Shown piece after piece: positions 15,935-30,449 of a stretch of DNA of 64,000 nucleotides; the first letter of the stretch is position 1, and every line of letters starts with the position of its first letter. The notes under the pieces were generated by a model. The model was given only the letters and a program-made list of their open reading frames with translations. It was not told where the DNA came from and did not search any database. Origin of the DNA: Pseudomonas sp. WJP1 (GTDB lineage Bacteria > Pseudomonadota > Gammaproteobacteria > Pseudomonadales > Pseudomonadaceae); the NCBI RefSeq assembly GCF_028471945.1, contig NZ_CP110128.1, positions 2,034,501-2,098,500 on the forward strand, given 5' to 3'. The position numbers and the translations under genes were made by a program.

Positions 15935-16504
15935 ATGCTCATCAGGTCACTGACCCTGGCTACCTTGCTGGCGATTGCCGGCCCCTTGTTCGCCTCCGAT
16001 GGCGATTCACCTCTGGATATCGACAAGGGCAGGGCCCGGCCGCTGATCGTGATTGCCCCGAGCACCGTCGACCCCGTCTGGGTCAACCTGAAAAAGTCCC
16101 TGGAAGATCCCGCCAACAAGCAGGGTGTCGCCGAGCGCAACATCCGGGTCTACAGCGTGCTGAACATGTCCGGCCAACTGGATGGCAAGGACCTCGGCCA
16201 ACAGGACACCATGGCGTTGATCCGTGCCCTGAAACTGGGCGCCGGCGCGTTGCCCAAGGTGATCCTGGTGGGCAAGGACGGCGAGAAGAAACTCGAAAGC
16301 TCAGGGGAAGATTCAAGGTCGGTCGACCTGAAGAAAATCTTCGCCACCGTCGATGCCTTGCCGGCGACCGAGAAGGAAGCCGTAGCCCCCACGCCACCGC
16401 CGGTTGCCGAAACCCCACCGCCCCAAGGGTCCAAGGCTGCAAAAAACGGCAAACCGGCAAAACCGGCAAAACCGGCCAAGCCACCGGAAATGCCGGATGA
16501 TTGA
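15935..16504 (+). CDS. DUF4174 periplasmic protein
   Basis: About 189 residues with a signal peptide (LTLATLLAIAGPLFA). The central part matches DUF4174: ARPLIVIAPSTVDPVW, then an NIRVYSVLN strand and VILVGKDGEKKL, a thioredoxin-like pattern without a CXXC. The tail is low-complexity Pro/Lys/Ala, built from short AKPAKP repeats. The ATG at 15935 is preferred over 15929 because AAGGAG is 6 bases upstream of it and too close to the first ATG. Function unknown. Confidence 0.8.
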   Translation: MLIRSLTLATLLAIAGPLFASDGDSPLDIDKGRARPLIVIAPSTVDPVWVNLKKSLEDPANKQGVAERNIRVYSVLNMSGQLDGKDLGQQDTMALIRALKLGAGALPKVILVGKDGEKKLESSGEDSRSVDLKKIFATVDALPATEKEAVAPTPPPVAETPPPQGSKAAKNGKPAKPAKPAKPPEMPDD

Positions 16505-16516
16505 GCCGGCACAGCT

Positions 16517-22391
<5,875 letters not shown>

Positions 22392-22394
22392 GGT

Positions 22395-23018
22395 TCAGAC
22401 CAGGTCATTGCGCTTGGCGAACTCGATCAGCTCGAGCAAGGTATTGACGTTGAGCTTCAGCATCAGCCGCGTCTTGTAGGTGCTGACGGTCTTGTTGCTC
22501 AGCAGCATGTCGTCGGCGATCTGCTTGTTGCTCAGGCCCAGGGCCAGCCCGTGCAGCACCTTGAGCTCGCGCCGGGTAATGCCGCTGAGCAATTGCGCGT
22601 CGTCACGGGCGAAATCGCTGTGGCGCACCGAGTTGAGGGTGCCCACCGGATACCAGGACTTGCCGCTGGCCACGGCCTTGAGCGCCGTGACGATTTCCAC
22701 CGGATCGTCGATTTTCGACAGGAAACCGGCCGCCCCGGCCCGCATGCATTGGGCGGCGTACGCCTGGCTTTTCAACCCGGTATGCACCAGCACATGGGCG
22801 CTGCTGCCACCAATTCGCAAGCGGTCGAGCACCGCCATGCCGTCGAGCTGCGGAATATCCAGGTCGAGCACGATCGCATCGGGCTTGAGCTCGAACGCCA
22901 GGCTCAACGCGTCCACGCCGTTGTCGCACTCGCCGACGATGTCGTGACCTTCGCGGCCCAGAATCATCGCGATCGCCATGCGCACGACAGCGTGGTCATC
23001 GACCAACAGCACTTTCAT
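22395..23018 (-). CDS. BvgA/EvgA-like response regulator (LuxR/NarL type)
   Basis: Response regulator of 207 residues: receiver domain (VLLVDDHAVVR; phospho-acceptor Asp52 in VLDLDIP; Lys in FLSKI) and a C-terminal LuxR helix-turn-helix (TRRELKVLHGLALGLSNKQIADDMLLS). The end SNKTVSTYKTR...ELIEFAKRN is very close to BvgA/EvgA from memory. It is the first gene of the operon and should be phosphorylated by the downstream kinase. The neighbouring autotransporter is a likely target. ATG start at 23018. Confidence 0.94.
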   Translation of the reverse strand: MKVLLVDDHAVVRMAIAMILGREGHDIVGECDNGVDALSLAFELKPDAIVLDLDIPQLDGMAVLDRLRIGGSSAHVLVHTGLKSQAYAAQCMRAGAAGFLSKIDDPVEIVTALKAVASGKSWYPVGTLNSVRHSDFARDDAQLLSGITRRELKVLHGLALGLSNKQIADDMLLSNKTVSTYKTRLMLKLNVNTLLELIEFAKRNDLV

Positions 23019-23187
23019 GGATCAGCCCTCATGTCCTGTTTCAGCATAGTCCCCAGGCGACATGGAGCCGCGGGGGGCTGATGCGTGGCGGGGGTGGAAA
23101 AAAATGAGGCGCGATCCTAAGCGGTTTGGGGGGAGGGCGATAGTGTCCGCTGTATCGATGTGCTGGGGTAACGAAACAAAAGCGATT

Positions 23188-23823
23188 TTAAGCTTGTGTC
23201 AGAAAGTGATGGATTACGTTGACGAGGACGGGTGAAAAAGGCTGAAGACATTGCGCTGCATTCGGCACTTTCAGGTCTTCCAGCAGCAGATTCAAAAGCT
23301 CTTCGTCTTCAAACTGTAAATCGTCGGGAGGCACGCTCTGGCTATAAATGAGTGCATCGACCATTGCTTTGCGCCTACTGACAAGCGTTCTGTTGCTTGA
23401 CTCGGTGTGGCCAAGATTCAATGTCTCGATGGAAATTCTGGCCCGTTCGGTTTTTCCCTCGACAAGACCCGACAGGTAGAACTTCAACTCGGTTTCACAT
23501 TCGGCCATCAGCGGTGTGAGTGGCAATTGCCGTGTTTTTCGACCATGCCCGCATTGTTGAGCGTGCTGGCAGCTGGCGACGATGTTGGAAAACTCCAGCG
23601 TTCGATTCGGTGCACTGTCCTGGGCTTCAAGATGCTCGTTATGGGCGTTATCAACCGTGATTGACTGACAGCAATACGCGCATAAACCGTACTGCTCCGA
23701 GATACAGGATGATCGAATCGACTGGCGCTCTTGCGGTGGTAGATCCCGATAACCCAACGTCCTGTTTGAGCGCTTAAAGCTAGTCAGCGAAGCCGGTTCC
23801 ATTCCCTTATCGATCTTACGCAC
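23188..23823 (-). CDS. ptuB: HNH nuclease, PtuB-like (TIGR02646 family)
   Basis: Protein of 211 residues resembling the HNH nucleases of Septu defence and of some retrons. Visible: GLCAYCCQSI (first Cys pair), NEHLEAQ (catalytic His), SNIVASC and QQCGHGRKTRQLPL, then the family's ISIETLNLGH helix. Its start overlaps the ATPase gene by 8 bp, so translation is coupled and the two should work together. Composition looks somewhat more AT-rich than neighbouring metabolic genes, fitting a transferred defence module. Alternatives: a stand-alone nuclease of the same family. No reverse transcriptase is near, which argues against a retron. Confidence 0.82.
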   Translation of the reverse strand: MRKIDKGMEPASLTSFKRSNRTLGYRDLPPQERQSIRSSCISEQYGLCAYCCQSITVDNAHNEHLEAQDSAPNRTLEFSNIVASCQHAQQCGHGRKTRQLPLTPLMAECETELKFYLSGLVEGKTERARISIETLNLGHTESSNRTLVSRRKAMVDALIYSQSVPPDDLQFEDEELLNLLLEDLKVPNAAQCLQPFSPVLVNVIHHFLTQA

Positions 23824-25183
23824 GACGTAGCTCCAACTTACGGATCAACAGTGCCGCCTTCGCCAGCTCCAGATGCCCCTCTGGCAGCTCATTGGCAAGT
23901 GCGGCGAATAGACCTTTGGCGTTTTCCAGATCACCATCCTGCAGATGCTTGAGCAGCTGATTCAGGCGCTTTTGCACTTCGCTGTTGCGTACATCGGTGT
24001 CCATGACCTCCAGAAGCACCTGGTTGGCATCCAGTCCGTACAAGCCGTTGTGTTCCCGTAGCTCCCCGTCGTCGAGCACGTAACACAACACATCCTTCGC
24101 GTCGCTGATGACCAGTGGCGAGTGGGTGGTCAGGACAAATTGGCAATTGGGAAAAGTCTCGCTCAATTGCCGAATCAAGCTGCGCTGCCATTTTGGGTGC
24201 AGGTGCAAATCGACTTCGTCGATCAGGACGATGCCGTCACCTTCCAGCGGGTTGTCCAGAGACTGGTTCATCATCGCCAACCGGCGAGCGATGTCGCCGA
24301 CCAAAGCCATCATGGATTTTTCACCCTGCGAGAGCTGGGAGACGTTCAGGGTTACGCCGTCCTTGTCGATCGCCATATGCAGGCGTGGTTTGCGTTGCAC
24401 TCTAAGGTTGCTGAAACCGGGCATGAAGGTGGCGATAGCGGAACGTACAGCGGTCAACTGGCGATCTCGGGATGAAGCCTTTAGCTGGGAAAGGGTTTTC
24501 CAGATGTCGCTGTTCTTGCCGAACTTATCGGAAATCTCAGCCAATGCTGAGTCGGATACGCCGGTTTCGTTTTCGCTGTCTTCGCGTTCGCGGAACCATT
24601 CGAAGAAACGTCGGAAATCTACACCCCGGTTTAGCGCGTTGTCGTAGCCGTCGAGTTGATCGAAGGAGTGTTTGGTGCGGATTTTTAGCGGGATTTCCAG
24701 AACTGAGCGCTCTACTGGGTAGTAGGCGATCAGTGGGAGCGAGGCTTTATCATCTGCTGTTAGCTGGTTGCGGTAGTGATCCGCAAGGCGACTGACACCT
24801 CCCAGCGAGCTATGGATATGAGCTTTCCGTCCTTGCCTGCCTCGGGCAATACCCCACGTAAATAAAACACTTTCAGACTCAGTATCGGGCTGGTTCGAGC
24901 GTGCTAGCGATTCGTCTACTACACCAATCAAAATCAATGCAGCGGCAGCGCCGTTTCGAACGTCGTCTTCAGTAAGGTGATTGCCACTGCCCTTTTCAGT
25001 ACGAATTCTTGCGACGAGCCAGCTCAGAGAGATTGCCAGTGATTTCAGAAGGGTGGTTTTTCCGGCACCGTTGTTTCCTACCAGAACCGTTACGTTTGAG
25101 GGGTGGTTTGGTGTGGGCGCTAACGGGACTTCCAGATCGGTGAACCGACCGACATCCGTGAGTTTGAGTCTGGTGATTTCCAT
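23816..25183 (-). CDS. ptuA: AAA/ABC-type ATPase, PtuA-like
   Basis: SMC/OLD-like ATPase of 455 residues without a TOPRIM domain. Walker A is GNNGAGKTT (residues 36-44), the ABC signature is LSQGEKSMM (about 283-291), and Walker B is IVLIDEVDLHLHP (about 318-330), followed by FVLTTHSPLVI. The domain plan matches PtuA of Septu and the ATPase of type I-A retrons. The gene comes first and overlaps the HNH gene by 8 bp. The likely role is phage sensing and control of the HNH nuclease. Housekeeping alternatives are less likely given the paired HNH gene. Confidence 0.85.
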   Translation of the reverse strand: MEITRLKLTDVGRFTDLEVPLAPTPNHPSNVTVLVGNNGAGKTTLLKSLAISLSWLVARIRTEKGSGNHLTEDDVRNGAAAALILIGVVDESLARSNQPDTESESVLFTWGIARGRQGRKAHIHSSLGGVSRLADHYRNQLTADDKASLPLIAYYPVERSVLEIPLKIRTKHSFDQLDGYDNALNRGVDFRRFFEWFREREDSENETGVSDSALAEISDKFGKNSDIWKTLSQLKASSRDRQLTAVRSAIATFMPGFSNLRVQRKPRLHMAIDKDGVTLNVSQLSQGEKSMMALVGDIARRLAMMNQSLDNPLEGDGIVLIDEVDLHLHPKWQRSLIRQLSETFPNCQFVLTTHSPLVISDAKDVLCYVLDDGELREHNGLYGLDANQVLLEVMDTDVRNSEVQKRLNQLLKHLQDGDLENAKGLFAALANELPEGHLELAKAALLIRKLELRRA

Positions 25184-25457
25184 TACAACGCCCTTTGGCG
25201 GTCAGTCGGTTTGAATACTTGAACGCACATTATGTCATTCCCGGCTACGGATTGATCCGACGCCGTTCGCAGGCTTGGGAGGTCCATTAAATACAATGGT
25301 TGCAGCTATATAACAACGGCCATTAGTAAAAAGGAATTTGTAACAGCGTGCGGTAAAGATGAGCGTAGGCAAGAGCCTTCAACTGCTTCGGAGATTTCCT
25401 GCAAACCGTGGCGATATGCGTGAACTGGTGCACTTGGGTGGGCGTCGATACCCTTTT

Positions 25458-25483
25458 TCGGCCGCTGCAAAATCAGCGGTCGG
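25458..25483 (+). other. hairpin in DUF6124 upstream region
   Basis: Ten-base-pair stem TCGGCCGCTG / CAGCGGTCGG with loop CAAAAT, including two G-U pairs if transcribed. It lies 218 bp before the DUF6124 gene and has no T-tract. The rest of the interval 25184-25457 holds nothing I can name apart from presumed promoters for the divergent ATPase gene. Confidence 0.5.
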
Positions 25484-25567
25484 ACGTGGAAGTCTGATCT
25501 TTTGCTACTGGCGCGCAATCGCTCGTGAACACCTGTTGGCGTTTTTTATGTCAACATTGTCGTGTTA

Positions 25568-25701
25568 TGGCGGCTGTGCGCGGAGCACTCGCGAGTGCGC
25601 CGGGTTCCAGTAGCCCCGGTCTTCCACACCGCGCATAGCTGCCACCCTAATGTGGAAATGAAGGTGGATAGCTCCCCATAACATGCTACTGGAGCTTCAC
25701 C
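25568..25701 (+). promoter_or_regulatory. structured 5' leader, RBS-sequestering
   Basis: As RNA this stretch folds into a 16-bp outer stem (25568-25583 with 25629-25644; two G-U pairs, no mismatch) enclosing two hairpins. These are the perfect palindrome GCACTCGCGAGTGC (25585-25598) and CCGGG/CCCGG (25600-25604 with 25615-25619). Downstream, GGTGGATAGCTCC (25663-25675) can pair with GGAGCTTCACC (25691-25701), which contains the ribosome binding site directly before the DUF6124 ATG. CCACC at 25642-25646 could instead pair with GGTGG at 25663-25667, so two exclusive folds are possible. Confidence 0.65.
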
Positions 25702-26040
25702 ATGAAAAAAGTAACTCCTGGCCCTCCCGAATCCTCAGCCGCCCCCCTCGAGCCCGTCCCACTCTCCGACATCACCGAACCCGTCGTCAGCGCTCGTCTG
25801 CGTAACCCCAGGCAATCCGATCCGGTCAGCCATATATTCACCATCGTCCCCGGCGTCGACACCGCAACCCTGCTATGCCACGCCTGCGAAACCCTCGCCT
25901 CCCTGAACGTCCTTGTCACCGATCTGGCCTGTGAGCTGGAAAGCTCCAAGCGCAATGTGGCGCTGTCGATTCAACAATTGGCAGTGGTGGGGGAGTTGCT
26001 GGTGAATCGGGCGCTGGACAACATCGACCCACCGCAATAA
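25702..26040 (+). CDS. DUF6124/DUF3077-type small protein
   Basis: Protein of 112 residues of a family common in Pseudomonas, often in several copies per genome. The family-like core is FTIVPGVDTATLLCHACETLASLNVL followed by an amphipathic helix SSKRNVALSIQQLAVVGELLV. The N-terminal ~40 residues are Pro-rich and variable. Function is unknown. It is preceded by a strongly structured leader that covers the ribosome binding site, so translation control is likely. A REP pair follows 10 bp after the stop. Confidence 0.85.
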   Translation: MKKVTPGPPESSAAPLEPVPLSDITEPVVSARLRNPRQSDPVSHIFTIVPGVDTATLLCHACETLASLNVLVTDLACELESSKRNVALSIQQLAVVGELLVNRALDNIDPPQ

Positions 26041-26050
26041 CGCTAATCCT

Positions 26051-27322
<1,272 letters not shown>

Positions 27323-27340
27323 TCATGATGAGTCATAGGC

Positions 27341-27371
27341 AAAAAAAGGTGTTCACCGAAAAGTGAACACC
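27341..27371 (-). terminator. Rho-independent terminator of the 2HCT transporter gene
   Basis: Perfect 9-bp stem GGTGTTCAC / GTGAACACC (27348-27356, 27363-27371), loop of 6, followed on the minus strand by seven T. It lies 37 bp after the transporter stop and separates that gene from ampC. Confidence 0.9.
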
Positions 27372-27407
27372 GCTATGTTAATTGAAGGGGGGCCTATGAA
27401 CTGGCGA

Positions 27408-28754
27408 TTAAACAAACATCCGCAAAAGAATAGTCGCCAGGATCACCGTCGAAGCGCCGCCTATGCGTGTGGAGATCTGTGCAAAGGGCATCAACGACAT
27501 TCGATTGGACGCTGACAGGATCGCGACATCCCCGGTGCCGCCAAGTCCGCTGTGGCAGCAGGTCACGATGGCCGATTCAATGGGGTACATCTTCATCCAG
27601 TTGCCGATGAAGAAACCGGCGACGGTCATGGCGACAACGACGGATACGCAGACCAGTACATAGCCGATGGAAAAGACTTTCACGACGCTGTCGAGCGGGA
27701 CATACAGCATGCCCAGGCCGATCATGACCGGCCAGATGAAGGCGGCGGAAACCAGTTTGTAGAAAGTGTTTGCGCCTATTTCCAGTTTTTCCGGCAGGAC
27801 GCGTACGTACTTGAAGAGTACTGCGGCCAGAATCATCATCACGGGGCCGGGAATCCCCACGACTTTCTCAAGCAGGCCGCCCAGGACGAAGAAGGCACAG
27901 ATGACCAGCACGCCTGCGCCCATCACTCTGAAGTCAATGACCTTGCCGCTCTCTTCCTTGACCTGGAACTTGTCATTTTCGTCCTTGGCACGAATCAGTG
28001 AACCCTCGCCATTGAGATGCGGGCGTTTGAGTGCCAGGCGCGCCAGATATCCCGCACAGATAATCGCCGCGATGTTGCCCACCACAGCGGCGGGTGCAAG
28101 TTGGGCCACATAGATATCCGGGGTGCCACCGAGGATCGCCGAATAGGCCAGCGACAGCGGCAGGATCCCTTCACCGATACCCCCGCCAATGATCGGCACA
28201 ATGATGAAGAAAAAGGTGTGGTGGAAGCTGTAGCCGACGAGTTTGCCTACGATCAGTCCACTGCCCACGGCCGCCAGGGTTCCGACGAGCAGGGGTATGA
28301 ACATCCTCACCATGCCTTGAACCAGGATAAAGCGACTCATGCCCAGGATGCTGCCGACGACCAGGCTGGCAATCACGAAGTACAGGAAGTTGGCTTCCTT
28401 CATCAGCATTTTCGTGGCGTCAATCGTGGCCGGCCCGAAGAAGCCGTAGAACACCAGGATCGATGGCAGCATCAAGCACAGGATGGCGCCGCCGCCGATC
28501 TCTTTCAAAACGGGCAGGCGCGAACCCAGCTGGCCGAAGAACATGCCCATCGTCATGATGACGGCGAGTCCTCCGATCATGTTTTTCGGCAAAAAGCCCA
28601 AGTGCGCCGACAGGTAAACGATCACGGCGATGCCGAGAAACACCGGTAGGGGGATCACCCCGATTTCATAGGCGCACAGGCTGCGCAGGCGTTGACGAAA
28701 CGCACCCTCACGCACTTCATCAACTTTCAGGGATTGCTCATAAGGCTTGTTCAT
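27408..28754 (-). CDS. 2-hydroxycarboxylate transporter (CitS/MaeN/CitP family)
   Basis: Inner-membrane symporter of 448 residues in the 2HCT family (citrate, malate, lactate-type substrates). The two family re-entrant-loop motifs are present: IIGGGIGEGILPLS at about 185-198 and CCHSGLGGTGDVAILSASNRM near 405-425. About 11 membrane helices. It is transcribed divergently from the LysR gene at 28875 and ends at its own terminator. The nearby LeuC/LeuD-type hydro-lyase suggests a substrate such as citramalate, malate or an isomer; that is inference. Confidence 0.93.
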   Translation of the reverse strand: MNKPYEQSLKVDEVREGAFRQRLRSLCAYEIGVIPLPVFLGIAVIVYLSAHLGFLPKNMIGGLAVIMTMGMFFGQLGSRLPVLKEIGGGAILCLMLPSILVFYGFFGPATIDATKMLMKEANFLYFVIASLVVGSILGMSRFILVQGMVRMFIPLLVGTLAAVGSGLIVGKLVGYSFHHTFFFIIVPIIGGGIGEGILPLSLAYSAILGGTPDIYVAQLAPAAVVGNIAAIICAGYLARLALKRPHLNGEGSLIRAKDENDKFQVKEESGKVIDFRVMGAGVLVICAFFVLGGLLEKVVGIPGPVMMILAAVLFKYVRVLPEKLEIGANTFYKLVSAAFIWPVMIGLGMLYVPLDSVVKVFSIGYVLVCVSVVVAMTVAGFFIGNWMKMYPIESAIVTCCHSGLGGTGDVAILSASNRMSLMPFAQISTRIGGASTVILATILLRMFV

Positions 28755-28874
28755 GTCGCTATTTCCTCATGTTGTTTTTATCGAGGATTCAAGAACTCAC
28801 GGTTGACCAGGGTCTGGTCACCACTCGGTAAATCGATGCTATCCTTCGCAAATTGAGAGATAAATAGCGGAACC

Positions 28875-29801
28875 ATGCGGCGTATGAACACGAATCGTGA
28901 TCAATTTCCCTTGCCGGAAGACCTGAAAGTCTTCCTGACCGTCATTCGAAAAAATGGCTTCGCGAGTGCCGCCGAAGAGCTGGGATATTCACCGGCCTAC
29001 ATCAGCAAACGTATTGGCGTACTGGAGTCGACGCTTTCCACGAAGCTGCTGCACCGCACCACAAGGCGCATCGCGTTGACCGACGACGGCGAACGAGCGC
29101 GGATATGGGCGGAGAAACTGCTGGGTGACCTCGACGATTTTGTTGGCGAAATTTCCGAAGCGCGGCACCAGCCAACGGGTTCGCTGCACATCTGCAGCAG
29201 CTTCGGTTTTGGACGCAACCACGTAGCACCGGCCCTGTGCAAACTGTCGCAGACCTACCCGAAACTCGACGTCCGCCTGGACGTGTTTGACCGCGTCGTC
29301 GATATCGTCGGCGAGGGGTTCGACCTGGAGATTCGTGTGGGAGATGACCTGCCGGGTCAGCACCTGGGGCGCAAGCTGGTGAGCAATCGACGGGTGCTGT
29401 GCGCGACACCGCAGTACCTGGAACGCAGGGGCACGCCTCGCACGCTGGAAGATTTGCAAAGCCATGATTGCCTGGTGCTCAAGGAGCGCGATAACGCGTT
29501 CGGCGTCTGGAACCTGACCAAGGATGGACAGCAGGAGTCGGTGCGTGTCAGCGGCCCGTTGTCCTCCAACAGTGGCGAGATCGTACTGGAATGGGCGTTG
29601 AGCGGCGGCGGGATCCTGTTGCGATCGATGTGGGACGTCAAGCCCATGCTGGAGCAAGGGCGGCTGGTGCAGGTACTGCACGAGTACACCCAAAGTGCGA
29701 ACGTGTGGGCCGTGTACCCCACCAGGCTCAGTGAGTCGGCGAAATTGCGGGTGTGTGTCGAGTTTCTCGAAGCGTATTTCCGCGGTCTGTCGGTGGAGTA
29801 A
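28875..29801 (+). CDS. LysR-family regulator (DmlR-like)
   Basis: LysR protein of 308 residues: winged helix (FLTVIRKNGFASAAEELGYSPAYISKRIGVLES) with TRRIALTDDGER, then a substrate-binding domain with SSFGFGRNHVAPAL, much like DmlR/TtdR-type regulators of D-malate or tartrate use. It is divergent from the 2HCT transporter (120 bp between) and converges on leuD. It most likely activates the transporter and perhaps the hydro-lyase genes. An ATG at 28884 is an alternative start. Confidence 0.92.
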   Translation: MRRMNTNRDQFPLPEDLKVFLTVIRKNGFASAAEELGYSPAYISKRIGVLESTLSTKLLHRTTRRIALTDDGERARIWAEKLLGDLDDFVGEISEARHQPTGSLHICSSFGFGRNHVAPALCKLSQTYPKLDVRLDVFDRVVDIVGEGFDLEIRVGDDLPGQHLGRKLVSNRRVLCATPQYLERRGTPRTLEDLQSHDCLVLKERDNAFGVWNLTKDGQQESVRVSGPLSSNSGEIVLEWALSGGGILLRSMWDVKPMLEQGRLVQVLHEYTQSANVWAVYPTRLSESAKLRVCVEFLEAYFRGLSVE

Positions 29802-29830
29802 TGCGTTGGTGATCGGACACCACCAACGCA
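29802..29830. terminator. hairpin between convergent LysR and leuD-like genes
   Basis: Perfect 10-bp stem TGCGTTGGTG / CACCAACGCA (29802-29811 and 29821-29830) with a 9-base loop. No T-tract on either strand, so it may work as a weak or Rho-assisted terminator or protect mRNA ends. It starts immediately after the LysR stop codon. Confidence 0.6.
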
Positions 29831-29840
29831 CACCTTGCCA

Positions 29841-30446
29841 TTACAACCAGGGATTCTCCGCCAGGTGCCGGGCTTCAAAGCTGCGAATTTGCTCTTCACG
29901 TTGAAGCGTGGTGCCGATGGCATCCAGACCCAGCAGTAACGATTGCTTGCGCAACTGATCGATCTCGAAAGCGATTACCGCGCCGTCAGCCAGATCGATT
30001 TGTTGCGCCGGCAGATTCACGCTGATCTTCGCAGTTTCCGCATTGCTGATAACACCCGCAATCTGTTGCAGCTGCGCCTCGGACACTTGAATCGCCAGGA
30101 CCCCATTGCGCTGGCAGTTGTCGTAGAAAATGCCCGCGAAACTTGTGCCGATAAGGGCGCGGATACCCACCTGCTTCAAGCCCCAAACGGCGTGCTCGCG
30201 GCTTGAACCGCAACCGAAGTTGGGCCCTACCACCAGGAACGCCGCATCGCGCCACGCTGGCTGGTTGAGGATGAATGCCGGGTTTGGCTCCCCGGACTCA
30301 AGAAACCGCAGGTCGAAAAACAGTCCCCTGTCCAGGCCCTTGCGATCGATGCCTTTGAGAAACTGCTTGGGCATGATCACGTCGGTGTCGATGTTGGACG
30401 CCAGGAACGGGGCGGCGCTGCCACTCACCAGGTCGAAAGGTTGCAT
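29841..30446 (-). CDS. leuD: isopropylmalate dehydratase-type small subunit
   Basis: Small subunit (201 residues) of a LeuCD-type hydro-lyase; the swivel domain reads NIDTDVIMPKQFLKGI, GPNFGCGSSREHAVWGL and ALIGTSFAGIFYDNC. It pairs with the large subunit gene 3 bp upstream. No leuB or leuA is adjacent, so this is probably a paralogue of the biosynthetic enzyme. Next to a 2-hydroxycarboxylate transporter and a DmlR-like regulator, a catabolic hydratase for citraconate, maleate or a related acid is plausible. The symbol names the family, not a proven role in leucine synthesis. Confidence 0.88.
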   Translation of the reverse strand: MQPFDLVSGSAAPFLASNIDTDVIMPKQFLKGIDRKGLDRGLFFDLRFLESGEPNPAFILNQPAWRDAAFLVVGPNFGCGSSREHAVWGLKQVGIRALIGTSFAGIFYDNCQRNGVLAIQVSEAQLQQIAGVISNAETAKISVNLPAQQIDLADGAVIAFEIDQLRKQSLLLGLDAIGTTLQREEQIRSFEARHLAENPWL

Positions 30447-30449
30447 GCT

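Noticed and set aside
25359..25613. An 84-codon open frame upstream of the DUF6124 gene
   Set aside because: It runs into the conserved stem structures of the leader, which explain the sequence better than a protein; no ribosome site is convincing.
25568..25644. Rho-independent terminator of a gene upstream
   Set aside because: The stem is large and branched and no T-tract follows; the gene upstream is divergent.
23188..25701. Retron (RT + msr/msd RNA + ATPase/HNH effectors)
   Set aside because: The effector pair fits, but no reverse transcriptase gene lies on either side in this window and the structured DNA at 25.5 kb looks like the leader of the DUF6124 gene.
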